Source: Candidatus Roizmanbacteria bacterium | GTDB taxonomy: Bacteria; Patescibacteriota; Microgenomatia; UBA1406; GWC2-37-13 | NCBI GenBank assembly: GCA_016186235.1 | Contig: JACPMD010000152.1 | Location: 1-8,206, forward strand | Length of the DNA stretch: 8,206 bases | Direction: 5' to 3' | Shown: piece after piece, positions 1-6,590 of the stretch | Position numbering within the stretch: position 1 is the stretch's first letter | Layout of the letters: the number at the start of each line of letters is the position of its first letter | Notes under the pieces: generated by a model | Told to the model about the DNA's origin: nothing | Database searches by the model: none | Seen by the model: only the letters and a program-made list of their open reading frames with translations | Made by a program: the position numbers and the translations under genes

Positions 1-390
1 ATTATCGTACAGGAGATAGAGACAAAGTTAGGCAAGAATGGATATCCAACGTTACTGTATGACTATCCAAAAGAAATATCGTCGCTAGCGAAACTGAGTG
101 ATGATGGTAAAACCGCAAAGAGAGCAGAATTTTATTTAGATGGGATTGAAATAGGAGGTTTTTGTGAAGAGTTAAGCGATTGGAAAGAGCAAGAAAAAAG
201 GTTTCAAGAGCACGGAGAAAAAAGAAACAAATCTCGCATGATACGCCACAGCGTTGACAAAGGCTTTATTAAAGCATTACAATATGGACTCCCCGATTGT
301 ACAGGAGTTGGAATAGGATTCGAAAGGTTGGCGATGATTTTTTGTAACCTAACTTCGATAGACAAGTTAAAATTGGTTAGCATTGATTAA
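1..390 (+). CDS. epmA: EF-P lysine lysyltransferase (EpmA/GenX/PoxA-like), C-terminal part
   Basis: Open from base 1 in frame 1 to TAA at 388-390. It gives 129 residues; the N-terminus lies outside the window (the E. coli protein is about 325 residues). This is the C-terminal half of a class II aminoacyl-tRNA-synthetase catalytic core. It shows the stretch GIEIGGFCEELSDW, followed by LPDCTGVGIGFERLAMIF, which is class II motif 3 with its conserved Arg. The LPDC-x-GV wording before motif 3 resembles EpmA (LPDCSGVALGVDRL in E. coli) more than LysRS, which usually has MPPT/MPPS-x-G there. EpmA is a LysRS paralogue without the anticodon domain that attaches (R)-beta-lysine to EF-P. The next gene is efp, starting on the very next base, which supports the call. 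A truncated LysRS-like paralogue with another target is the alternative. EpmB, the aminomutase supplying beta-lysine, is not in the window. Confidence 0.82.
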   Translation: MIVQEIETKLGKNGYPTLLYDYPKEISSLAKLSDDGKTAKRAEFYLDGIEIGGFCEELSDWKEQEKRFQEHGEKRNKSRMIRHSVDKGFIKALQYGLPDCTGVGIGFERLAMIFCNLTSIDKLKLVSID

Positions 391-957
391 ATGAAAATAA
401 CCGCAGGGAACTTAAAAAAAGGCGATTTCATTTCACATCAAGGTGAAGTTTGGCAAATACAAAAAGCTGATTTTTATTCTCCTGGCAAAGGCTCAGCACT
501 GATGAAGACACGAATAAAGAATCTTCTTTCAGGGAAGAATATTGACTACACTTTCAAATCAAATGAGGAAGTCGAGGCGGTAGAGGTTGAAAGCGTTGAG
601 ATGCAGTATCTCTATAAAGATGAGCAGGATCTTCATTTTATGAATGAGCGCACCTATCATCAATATACCCTGCCGCTTGAAGTGGTCGGAGATGTAGCAA
701 ACTTTTTACAAGATGGCAACAAGTACTTCGTGTATCTTTATCATGACAAACCCCTTACCATTAAACCCCCTATGAGTGTTCGCTTGAAAGTGATTCAAAC
801 TGAAGAAGCTATTAAGGGTGATACGGTTACTGGAGCAAAAAAACCTGCACAGTTGGAAACCGGTGTGACAATTCAAGTGCCTTTATTTGTGAAAACTGGA
901 GATATCGTGATCGTAAATCCCGAAACAGGTCAATATGTAGAGAGAGTAAAATCGTAA
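391..957 (+). CDS. efp: Translation elongation factor P
   Basis: 188 residues, the usual EF-P length. EF-P binds between the ribosomal P and E sites and relieves stalling at polyproline stretches. The N-terminal KOW-like domain (about 1-63) ends its key loop with SPGKGSALMKTRIK, where K33 aligns with the modified K34 of E. coli EF-P. The middle OB domain carries the family block YLYKDEQDLHFMNERTYHQY (about 73-92). The C-terminal OB domain carries KGDTVTGAKKPAQLETG and the ending VPLFVKTGDIVIVNPETGQY. The ATG directly follows the stop of the EpmA-like gene (TAAATG), so translational coupling is likely; no Shine-Dalgarno sequence is visible. The PGKG loop matches the EpmA-lysylated type rather than the Arg32 type modified by EarP. 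That fits the neighbour. Whether the lysine is actually modified cannot be read from sequence. Confidence 0.97.
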   Translation: MKITAGNLKKGDFISHQGEVWQIQKADFYSPGKGSALMKTRIKNLLSGKNIDYTFKSNEEVEAVEVESVEMQYLYKDEQDLHFMNERTYHQYTLPLEVVGDVANFLQDGNKYFVYLYHDKPLTIKPPMSVRLKVIQTEEAIKGDTVTGAKKPAQLETGVTIQVPLFVKTGDIVIVNPETGQYVERVKS

Positions 958-958
958 T

Positions 959-1582
959 ATGCTTTCTGTCGGAGAAATTCTTAAAAAAGAAAGAGAAAAA
1001 CAAGGGATTGGTCTTCGAGAGGTAGAAAAAGATATTAAAATCAGAGAAAAATTCTTGAGAGCTGTTGAAGATAATAATTGGGCGTTTTTTTCCTCAAAGA
1101 TTTATATCACGGGAATACTAAAAAATTATGCCCGATTCCTCAAACTTGATGACATGAAAATTCTTGCCTTTTTTAGGAGGGATTATGAGCGGAGTGAAGA
1201 AGTACGATTTAAAGAGAAAGTTTCGAGTAAATATCTTACTCCAGAAACTAAAAAAGCAGTTTTATTGGGATTTATACTTTCGTTTTTTCTCTTCTTCGGG
1301 TATTTTTCCTATCAATTGAAGCTCTACTTTTCTCCTCCAAAAGTTGAGTTAATCGAGCCAACCAAAGAGACATTTAGAAGCGACGAATCTATTAAAGTTA
1401 CGGGGAAAACAGAAAAAGAAGCGCAGATCACCATTTTTGGAAATAGAATTTTTCAAAATAAAGAAGGTATCTTCGAATACGTTTTTCCTCTCCATAAAGG
1501 GAAGAACGAATTGGTAGTCGAAGTAATGGGTGCAAATGGGAAAAAAACCACATTTAGAAAGATCTTTTTTAAAGAAAGGTGA
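959..1582 (+). CDS. RodZ-like membrane protein: HTH domain, one TM helix, extracytoplasmic beta domain
   Basis: 207 residues, starting one base after the efp stop. Residues 1-75 form a RodZ-type helix-turn-helix domain (HTH_25 kind): SVGEILKKEREKQGIGLREV, then IKIREKFLRAVEDNNW and YITGILKNYARFLKLD, all typical of the family. A basic stretch with KK at 98-99 precedes one membrane helix at about 100-120 (VLLGFILSFFLFFGYF). Residues 127-207 look like a small bacterial Ig-like/glucodextranase-B-type beta domain (PPKVELIEPTKETF, VTGKTEKEAQITIFG, KGKNELVVEVMGANGKK). In rod-shaped bacteria RodZ ties MreB to the membrane and wall-synthesis complex. This protein is shorter and its outer domain differs from the E. 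coli one, so an MreB link is inference. It could instead be a membrane-bound regulator or envelope organiser. Close spacing suggests co-transcription with epmA-efp. Confidence 0.8.
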   Translation: MLSVGEILKKEREKQGIGLREVEKDIKIREKFLRAVEDNNWAFFSSKIYITGILKNYARFLKLDDMKILAFFRRDYERSEEVRFKEKVSSKYLTPETKKAVLLGFILSFFLFFGYFSYQLKLYFSPPKVELIEPTKETFRSDESIKVTGKTEKEAQITIFGNRIFQNKEGIFEYVFPLHKGKNELVVEVMGANGKKTTFRKIFFKER

Positions 1583-1584
1583 AG

Positions 1585-2898
1585 TTAGCGAAAAAGAGTA
1601 GTTCTTAACATTTTTATATTCGGGAGCGTTCCGCTTGCAAAAATTCTATAAAACCCCAGCCTTCTCGCCTCTTTTATTATTTTATCTTCAAAGAGTGTTT
1701 TTCTCACTTCTCCTAATAAGCCCACCTCACCGATAAAAAGCGACTTTTTTGGAACGGGGATATTTTTTAATGAGGACAGCAATGAGGCAACCAATCCCAA
1801 ATCAGAAGCAGTAGATCTTATATCAACGCCTCCAATAACGTTAACGTAGATGTCAAATTTATCAAGAGGAAGTCCGAGGTGTTTTCGGATTACTGCTAAA
1901 AGCAGTAGTACTTTATTATAGTCGAGTCCTTTTACCACTCTTCTTGGGAAGGCAAGAATGGTTGGCACGACAAGCGTTTGGATTTCAAAATATAGAGAGC
2001 GTTGTCCTTCGACTACTCCAACAACTGCCTTTCCAACTTCTTGCGTATCCTTTTGCTCAAGAAACACAAGCGGATTGGTAACTTCTGCGAGTCCTTTTTG
2101 AGTCATCTCAAAAATTCCCACTTCATCAGTAGGACCAAAGCGATTTTTAGACGCGCGAAGGAGCCGAAAGTTGGAAACTCTTTCTCCCTCGAAGTTTATA
2201 ACGCAGTCGACAAGATGCTCAAGAGTTTTAGGACCGGCGATCTCGCCTCCCTTTGTAATATGTCCAATAATGATGAGTCCAATTTTGAGTTTTTTGGCGA
2301 GATTCGTTAATTGGTTAGCGCATTCGCGAAGTTGACTGATGTTGCCAGCAGGCGCGTTAACAGATTTTGAATAGATCGTTTGGATAGAATCAATAACGAC
2401 AACTTCAACTGTGTCACTTAAATCTTCTATCCCTTCCACGATTCCTTCCACCTGGAGATCGTCCGAAAAAAAAAGATTATCAAGGCGAACTCCGAGCCTT
2501 TGGGCCCGATCCTTGATCTGTTCTGCGGCCTCTTCACCTGAAATATAGGCGGTTTTAAGCCGAAAAAGGCTTTGGAGGAGTAATGTTGATTTTCCAACCC
2601 CAGGTTCTCCGCTCAAGAGGATAACCTCTCCTGGCACGATTCCCCCTCCGAGAACTCTGTCGAATTCAAATATGCCTGTTTTGAGACGACCTTGTTTTTT
2701 TGTTGGTACATTTTGTTTTAGCCTGCCAATCTGCTTAAAAGGGGTAAGCCTCATTTTCTTTACTCCTTCCTTCGATCCTTTGGAATCAGGACCCATGGAT
2801 GGTTGGGATACAAATGTATTGAACTGTGCACAATCAGGACAGCGACCTAACCAAGAAGCAGAACCATACCCGCAGTTTGAACAGATGAAGAAAGCCAT
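1585..2898 (-). CDS. radA: DNA repair protein RadA (Sms)
   Basis: 437 residues, close to the usual 450-460. RadA is a RecA-like hexameric helicase that drives branch migration during recombinational repair. Order of parts: a zinc finger with C6/C9 and C20/C23 (CSNC...CPDC); a linker; the ATPase with Walker A GEPGVGKST at 97-105 and Walker B VVVIDSIQT at 166-174; the RadA signature KNRFG at 251-255; and a C-terminal Lon-protease-like domain (about 290-437) with GGVDIRSTASDLGLVASLLSS and FIGEVGLLGEVR. All key motifs are intact. The start lies 2 bases after the argS stop, so it is the last gene of the minus-strand block. Its stop is 2 bases from the stop of the convergent rodZ-like gene. Confidence 0.97.
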   Translation of the reverse strand: MAFFICSNCGYGSASWLGRCPDCAQFNTFVSQPSMGPDSKGSKEGVKKMRLTPFKQIGRLKQNVPTKKQGRLKTGIFEFDRVLGGGIVPGEVILLSGEPGVGKSTLLLQSLFRLKTAYISGEEAAEQIKDRAQRLGVRLDNLFFSDDLQVEGIVEGIEDLSDTVEVVVIDSIQTIYSKSVNAPAGNISQLRECANQLTNLAKKLKIGLIIIGHITKGGEIAGPKTLEHLVDCVINFEGERVSNFRLLRASKNRFGPTDEVGIFEMTQKGLAEVTNPLVFLEQKDTQEVGKAVVGVVEGQRSLYFEIQTLVVPTILAFPRRVVKGLDYNKVLLLLAVIRKHLGLPLDKFDIYVNVIGGVDIRSTASDLGLVASLLSSLKNIPVPKKSLFIGEVGLLGEVRKTLFEDKIIKEARRLGFYRIFASGTLPNIKMLRTTLFR

Positions 2899-2900
2899 AG

Positions 2901-4610
2901 TTACATTTTCTCTACAGTCTTAATTCCCAATAAATAGAGTCCTTCCTTTATTACTTCAGCGGTTGCTTTTGTTAATAAGAGTCGAATATTTTTAATAGGT
3001 TCCTTGACGTCGAGAATTTTATGCTTTTGATAAAAAAGATTAAATGTCTGGGCAACGTCAAAGAGATAATTTGCGACGAGATTCGGAGAAAGTTTTTTAG
3101 CAGATTCTTGGACTACCTCAGAAAAATTTACCAGAATTCTTAGAAGGTCGCGTTCTTCTCTCTCAAGTTGTAGGCCACCTGCATTCGTTAATCGCACATC
3201 AGCTTGTCCGGCTTTTTTGAGGACAGATCCGCAGCGGACATAGGTATATTGGAGATAAGGGCCCGAATTTCCTTCTAATGAGATTGATTCGTCAAAATCA
3301 AAAGCGATCTGTGAAAATACGCCATTTTTAAGGAACGAGTATTTTACTGCTGCAATAGCAATTTTCTCCGCTGTATCCGTACCGCAATTAAATTTCTTCA
3401 ATATTTTTTCTTTGGCTTGATCGATCAGCCAGTCAGCGGCGACGATATTGCCCATTCGTGAAGACATTTTGCCTAATTTTTTTAGCTTTACCCATTCATA
3501 GGCGAGGTGGTATTGTTTGTTTTTATATTTTTTTTCGTCGAGGAGTTCTTCTACCTTAAATGTTACTTTAAAAAAGCTCGTCTGTTCAGGCGTTACTACG
3601 TGAATGCATTTATCAAGTTCCCCAAACTCAGAAAATTCTTTTTCGGCAAGTGCGAGTTCTTTTCCTTCATACGTTGGGTATCCAAGGCTATTGATAAAAA
3701 CTCTCGTATCAAGTCCATATAGTTTCCCGTCAAACACCAGTGCTCCTTGACTACGTTTTAAAATTCCTTTTTTCTCAGCAAGGTTCGCTATTTCAACACC
3801 TCTTCGTGCGAACTCACTTTCAGGATAAAGACGGTCGAACTTTGAATAGACTCTTTTGTAAATTTCAGCGAAGTAATCAAAACTCCATTTTACAGTCTCC
3901 TTCCACAACCGTAAAACATCTCCACTTTGTTTGTAAATCATTCCATTTATTTCGATTATTTCTTTTTTGGCTTTTTCATCTTCATCATATGCCACTTGGC
4001 CTTTGGCATAAGCTTTTCCCAAGAAACTCATTCTCTCTTGCAGAGACTTTTTCCGAATCTCCGTAAGCTCTTTCTCTGATATTTTGTATTTGATGTACCA
4101 GAGACATTTGGCGATGTGAAGTCCGACTTCGCCTTGATAGTTAGATCGTATCACTTTGTTTTCAACCGCTTCAAAAATTCTAACCAGTGATTCACCAATC
4201 GAAATGTTGCGAAGATGCCCGATATGAAAAAGTTTATGAGTATTGGGATGAGCAAACTCGATCATGATTTTTTTATTAGAACCGAGATGATGGGACGGAA
4301 AATCAAATTTAGAAATAGCAGAATTGGTAAGAATACTCGTGAGGTATTTGTCCGATAGCCAAAAATTAATAAAACCAGGTTTTACTATCTCCACTTTTTC
4401 AATGGCTTGGTTTTTGGTAAAATGAGAAACGATTTGATTTGCAATTTCAAGCGGTTTTTTTCCAAGTTTTTTACCTAATCGAAGCGAGATATTTGTAGTA
4501 AAATCACCAAAGCGAGGATTTTGAGGGTGATCAAGATTTATTTCTTTCTCCGTAACATCAATCTTCTTTAGCGAAGTTTTTAAATGATCAGCAAGTTTAT
4601 CTTTTATCAT
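2901..4610 (-). CDS. argS: Arginyl-tRNA synthetase
   Basis: 569 residues, normal for class I ArgRS, which charges tRNA-Arg in the cytoplasm. Residues 1-88 are the ArgRS-specific N-terminal domain (DHPQNPRFGDFTTNISLRLG, VKPGFINFWLS). The class I HIGH motif is intact at 129-132, within HKLFHIGHLRN. A KMSK-like loop is present as KLGKMSSRMGN, with KMSSR at 381-385; many ArgRS have a degenerate form of this motif. The DALR-type anticodon-binding domain covers about 450-569 (GNSGPYLQYTYVRCGSVLKK, then the ending LYLLGIKTVEKM). A 27-base gap separates it from the carbamoyltransferase upstream, the widest gap in the window. That gap holds a candidate promoter. Standing in an arginine-pathway block, it links amino-acid supply to tRNA charging. 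Confidence 0.97.
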   Translation of the reverse strand: MIKDKLADHLKTSLKKIDVTEKEINLDHPQNPRFGDFTTNISLRLGKKLGKKPLEIANQIVSHFTKNQAIEKVEIVKPGFINFWLSDKYLTSILTNSAISKFDFPSHHLGSNKKIMIEFAHPNTHKLFHIGHLRNISIGESLVRIFEAVENKVIRSNYQGEVGLHIAKCLWYIKYKISEKELTEIRKKSLQERMSFLGKAYAKGQVAYDEDEKAKKEIIEINGMIYKQSGDVLRLWKETVKWSFDYFAEIYKRVYSKFDRLYPESEFARRGVEIANLAEKKGILKRSQGALVFDGKLYGLDTRVFINSLGYPTYEGKELALAEKEFSEFGELDKCIHVVTPEQTSFFKVTFKVEELLDEKKYKNKQYHLAYEWVKLKKLGKMSSRMGNIVAADWLIDQAKEKILKKFNCGTDTAEKIAIAAVKYSFLKNGVFSQIAFDFDESISLEGNSGPYLQYTYVRCGSVLKKAGQADVRLTNAGGLQLEREERDLLRILVNFSEVVQESAKKLSPNLVANYLFDVAQTFNLFYQKHKILDVKEPIKNIRLLLTKATAEVIKEGLYLLGIKTVEKM

Positions 4611-4618
4611 TGGTTAAA

Positions 4619-4627
4619 ATGATAGCA
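4619..4627 (-). promoter_or_regulatory. Candidate extended -10 promoter for argS-radA
   Basis: On the minus strand the gap before argS reads TGCTATCAT, which fits the extended -10 consensus TGnTATAAT with one mismatch. Eight bases separate it from the argS ATG at 4610-4608. A transcript from this box would start at about the A of the ATG or one base before it, giving a leaderless or near-leaderless mRNA. No convincing -35 hexamer was found at 16-18 bases upstream; extended -10 promoters can work without one. No Shine-Dalgarno sequence precedes argS, which agrees with leaderless initiation. AT-rich DNA produces such matches by chance, so this is a candidate only. Confidence 0.4.
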
Positions 4628-4637
4628 TAAAATCAGT

Positions 4638-5624
4638 TTATCTTCCTCCCATGGTCAAAGCTAAAATCGCTTTTTGTACATGCAGACGATTCTCAGCTTG
4701 ATCATAAACTACAGATTGAGGCCCATCGATTACTTCATCTGCAACCTCGACTCCTCTGTCCGCAGGGAGGCAGTGCATATAGATTGCGTCTTTTTTGGTC
4801 AAATTCATTTTTTGCTGGTCACAGATCCAGTTTTTGTATTTACCGATGATCTTTTGAGATCTTTTTAGATCTTCAGTAAAAACGAGGGGTCCCCAGCTTT
4901 TTGGATAAACTACATCTGCTTTCTTAAATGCCTCTTCCATATTGTGAGTAATTTCAAATGACCCTCCATAGAATTTCGAGTTTTGCTTAGTTTCTTTAAT
5001 AATGGAGGGCATAAGCTCAAATTCTTTCGGATGGGCCAAAACCAAATCTGCTCCGAAAAGAGATAAGAGCAAAATAAAAGACTGAGGAACAGAAATAGGT
5101 TTAGTATAACTTTTTGCGTATGCCCAAGACATGACAATTTTTTTACCCTTTAAGCTCTTTCCCTTTTTTTCGATGATTGTCATCAAGTCAGCCATTGCTT
5201 GAAATGGATGATAAATATCACACTGCATATTGAATACTGGCATAGATGAATGTTTAGCTACTTCGTTTATATATTGATTTCCTTCTTTCCAGTCACAATG
5301 ACGGATCGCTATTCCATGACCATATGATCCTAAAATTTTTCCTATTTCTTTAGCTGTATCTCCATGGGAAATTTGCAGCTTGTCAGAGGGTAGATCATGG
5401 GCATTTCCTCCCAAATGATCCATAGCGGCTTCAAACGAGGTTCTGGTTCGAGTCGAGGAAAAGAAAAATAAGAGAAACAGCGTTTGATGCATTAGATAAG
5501 GCGTTTGTTGGTTGAGTGCAAATTTTTTCTTTAGGTCAAAAGCTACTTCTAGCGCCGTTTCCAACTCATCTTTACTCCAATCATTACAATTTATAAAGTC
5601 CTTACCGAAAAATTTGCTTTTCAT
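4638..5624 (-). CDS. Knotted carbamoyltransferase (YgeW / N-acetylornithine carbamoyltransferase type)
   Basis: 328 residues of the aspartate/ornithine carbamoyltransferase superfamily. The carbamoyl-phosphate site is present: STRTRTSFE at 57-65, HPFQ at 139-142 and HCLP at 284-287. The region WAYAKSYTKPISVPQ (167-181) matches the Pro-rich loop that forms the knot in the YgeW and acetyl/succinyl-ornithine enzymes (YgeW has WAYSPSYGKPLSVPQ). GGSFEITHNMEEAFKKADVV and YPKSWGP also follow YgeW. The ending DQAENRLHVQKAI follows the Xanthomonas acetylornithine enzyme. The 57-loop is preceded by a very hydrophobic run, LFLLFFFSS, where FFNPS is usual. The substrate cannot be fixed: ornithine, an N-acylated ornithine or another amine are all possible. 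The gene lies 4 bases after the argF-like stop and is surely co-transcribed with it, which argues for a role in arginine or a related ureido compound. Confidence 0.85.
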   Translation of the reverse strand: MKSKFFGKDFINCNDWSKDELETALEVAFDLKKKFALNQQTPYLMHQTLFLLFFFSSTRTRTSFEAAMDHLGGNAHDLPSDKLQISHGDTAKEIGKILGSYGHGIAIRHCDWKEGNQYINEVAKHSSMPVFNMQCDIYHPFQAMADLMTIIEKKGKSLKGKKIVMSWAYAKSYTKPISVPQSFILLLSLFGADLVLAHPKEFELMPSIIKETKQNSKFYGGSFEITHNMEEAFKKADVVYPKSWGPLVFTEDLKRSQKIIGKYKNWICDQQKMNLTKKDAIYMHCLPADRGVEVADEVIDGPQSVVYDQAENRLHVQKAILALTMGGR

Positions 5625-5628
5625 TTTT

Positions 5629-6567
5629 TCATAAATTAATTTTTAAGAGATAAAGCATGAGGGCTTTTTGCACATGAAGACGATTTTCAGCTTGCTGGAA
5701 AACCACAGATTGCAACCCGTCTATCACTTTAGTTTCAACTTCATTACCTCGATAAGCTGGTAAATCGTGCATAAAAATAGCATCCTTATTCGCTTTTTTC
5801 ATGAGCAACTCAGTTACTTGATATTTTTGGAATACGTGTAAGCGTTTTTCTTTCTCTGCCTCGTCGCCCATACTCACCCACGTATCGGTATAAACCACAT
5901 CTGCGTTTTGAACAGCAACATTTGGGTCAATTACTTCTTGAATTGAGCCACCCTGCTTTTTTGCTAAAGTCATGGCAGATTTTGTAATTACTTTATTCAT
6001 CCAGTACCCTTTTGGTGAAGCGGTAATAAAATGAGTTCCCAATATTCCTGATGCTAATGCTAAAGAGTGGGCAACATTGTTTTCGCTATCACCAAGATAA
6101 GCGATTTTTATCCCTACTATTTTCTTCTTAACTTCTAAAATAGTCAAAAAATCTGCCAAAATCTGACAGGGATGTTGGAGGTCTGAGAGCCCGTTGATCA
6201 CGGGCTTGCTGGAATATTTTGCCAATTCGAGAATCGTTTCATGCAAAAAAGTTCTCGCCATGATGATATCTGCCATGCTCGATGTTACTTTGGCTACGTC
6301 ATGTACTGACTCTCTTTTGCCCATGCAGATATCGGTTGGTCCCAAATAAAGAGCGTGACCTCCAAGCTGATTCATTCCGATCGCAAATGAAACCTTAGTT
6401 CTTAAAGACGGTTTTTCAAAAATCATTGCAAGCACTTTATTTTTTAAATACTCCTTATTTTTGCCTGTTTTTTTTATTTCCTTCTTTAGCTTTGAGGCAG
6501 TGTCAAACAAATTCCAGAGTTCACGGCTAGATAAATCGGTAATCGATAAAAAAGATTTGTATTTCAT
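5629..6567 (-). CDS. argF: Ornithine carbamoyltransferase family protein, variant active site
   Basis: 312 residues from the ATG at 6567-6565, which gives MKYKSFLSITDLSS, the standard OTC beginning. A longer reading from 6609 adds 14 residues, overlaps argH and has no sensible ribosome site, so it is not preferred. OTC makes citrulline from ornithine and carbamoyl phosphate. Seen motifs: KPSLRTKVSF (carbamoyl-phosphate loop, about 52-61), the region with R105 and H109, HPCQ at 132-135, and VYTDTWVSMGDE, with the OTC-specific SMG loop at 232-234 that binds ornithine. The HCLP motif is changed: FMHDLPAYRG, with Asp268 in place of the Cys that contacts the ornithine amino group in classic OTCs. 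The fold and SMG loop argue for an ornithine-like substrate, but the Cys-to-Asp change leaves specificity open. It follows argH after 23 bases and is followed by a second carbamoyltransferase. Confidence 0.87.
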   Translation of the reverse strand: MKYKSFLSITDLSSRELWNLFDTASKLKKEIKKTGKNKEYLKNKVLAMIFEKPSLRTKVSFAIGMNQLGGHALYLGPTDICMGKRESVHDVAKVTSSMADIIMARTFLHETILELAKYSSKPVINGLSDLQHPCQILADFLTILEVKKKIVGIKIAYLGDSENNVAHSLALASGILGTHFITASPKGYWMNKVITKSAMTLAKKQGGSIQEVIDPNVAVQNADVVYTDTWVSMGDEAEKEKRLHVFQKYQVTELLMKKANKDAIFMHDLPAYRGNEVETKVIDGLQSVVFQQAENRLHVQKALMLYLLKINL

Positions 6568-6590
6568 ATAGTTACAGTAATTAATAAAAA

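Noticed and set aside
1621..1650. Small GCG-TTC-CGC hairpin near the radA 3' end as a terminator
   Set aside because: The stem has only three pairs and lies inside coding sequence without a proper T-run in the right orientation.
2002..2310. 102-codon open frame on the + strand inside radA
   Set aside because: It lies wholly antisense to a gene with all RadA motifs intact. Its protein is low in recognisable structure, so it is a shadow frame.
3507..4066. Two + strand open frames rich in Phe/Leu inside argS
   Set aside because: They are antisense to the conserved ArgRS core. The Phe-rich composition is the mirror of Lys/Glu codons on the other strand.
4910..5137. 75-codon minus-strand frame inside the knotted carbamoyltransferase
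   Set aside because: It overlaps in another frame the region coding the conserved knot loop and has no start signal or family match.
5629..5631. Possible recoding of TGA (as in Gracilibacteria/SR1)
   Set aside because: TGA ends the OTC-like gene exactly at the family's normal C-terminus, and it also ends the rodZ-like gene, so it is a stop here.
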